Positions 42,916-42,934 of a stretch of 42,934 nucleotides of DNA are shown one piece after another; position 1 is the first letter of the stretch; the number at the start of each line of letters is the position of its first letter. This DNA is from Bacteroidaceae bacterium (GTDB lineage: Bacteria; Bacteroidota; Bacteroidia; Bacteroidales; Bacteroidaceae), in assembly GCA_017554605.1 (NCBI GenBank), contig JAFZIA010000070.1, positions 1 to 42,934 on the forward strand, in the 5' to 3' direction. The notes beneath the pieces are model-generated. The model was not told the DNA's origin. It saw only the letters and a list, made by a program, of their open reading frames with translations, and searched no databases. The position numbers were made by a program, and so were the translations under genes.

Positions 42916-42934
42916 ACGCAATGAGCGCAGCCAA

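Noticed and set aside
42241..42934. DGR template repeat, Avd or reverse transcriptase downstream of K3
   Set aside because: No stretch resembles 42118-42250 and no RT motif is encoded; the window ends too soon to decide.

Overview
This window looks like a chromosomal segment of a Bacteroidales bacterium (phylum Bacteroidota). The evidence is a set of lineage-typical families: DUF6242 lipoprotein, DUF6089 barrel, BamA next to OmpH/Skp, DUF4294, WbqC and a long LepB. Start codons are preceded by A-rich leaders without clear Shine-Dalgarno sequences, several promoters fit the Bacteroidota pattern TTTG-N19-21-TAnnTTTG, and one lipoprotein has an acidic stretch just after the lipobox Cys. I cannot name a genus. 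No rRNA, tRNA, CRISPR array, integrase or phage gene was seen.

Layout. (1) 1-1483: 3' part of a membrane Ser/Thr kinase fused to an FGE-sulfatase (C-type-lectin-fold) domain, called K1 here. (2) 1484-1865: a 382-bp gap with possible structured RNA and a hairpin leader, then ribD. (3) 3051-9133: envelope block of DUF6242 lipoprotein, DUF6089 barrel, uppS, bamA and ompH. (4) 9168-9430: a MITE-like element with perfect 16-bp terminal inverted repeats, directly upstream of a MORN-repeat protein. (5) 10306-15681: aromatic amino-acid operon aroF-tyrA-aroB-aroA-pheA between a good promoter and a strong terminator, followed by aroQ, nnrDE and a BASS-type transporter. (6) 30729 down to 18704, minus strand: metG, flippase, two GT4-like glycosyltransferases, a YfhO protein, a GT2, pepP and a GT39-like protein, so a surface-glycan gene set embedded with housekeeping genes. 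(7) 30942-37950: dapB, lepB, wbqC, DUF4294 (opposite strand), an MsbA-like ABC exporter, a LOG-family protein and a PfkB kinase. (8) 38006-42240: two more complete kinase/FGE-sulfatase fusions (K2 and K3), then a 60-residue membrane microprotein and a hairpin-rich tail.

The most interesting system is the family of three kinase-TM-FGE/lectin receptors. Each has, or in K1 evidently had, a cytoplasmic Hanks-type kinase with HLD in place of HRD, a Pro/Thr linker, one membrane helix, and a periplasmic or surface C-terminal domain; K3 adds a coiled coil and a PEGA domain. The last 120 bp of K3 look like the variable region of a diversity-generating retroelement (DGR). A core of 18 codons all ending in C or T, as expected for AAC/AAT template codons mutated at adenines, is bounded by sequence nearly identical to K1, and this identity runs past the stop codon. 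No template repeat or reverse transcriptase lies in the window, so the DGR idea is an inference to be tested in flanking DNA. If right, these are kinase receptors whose sensor tips are diversified by mutagenic retrohoming.
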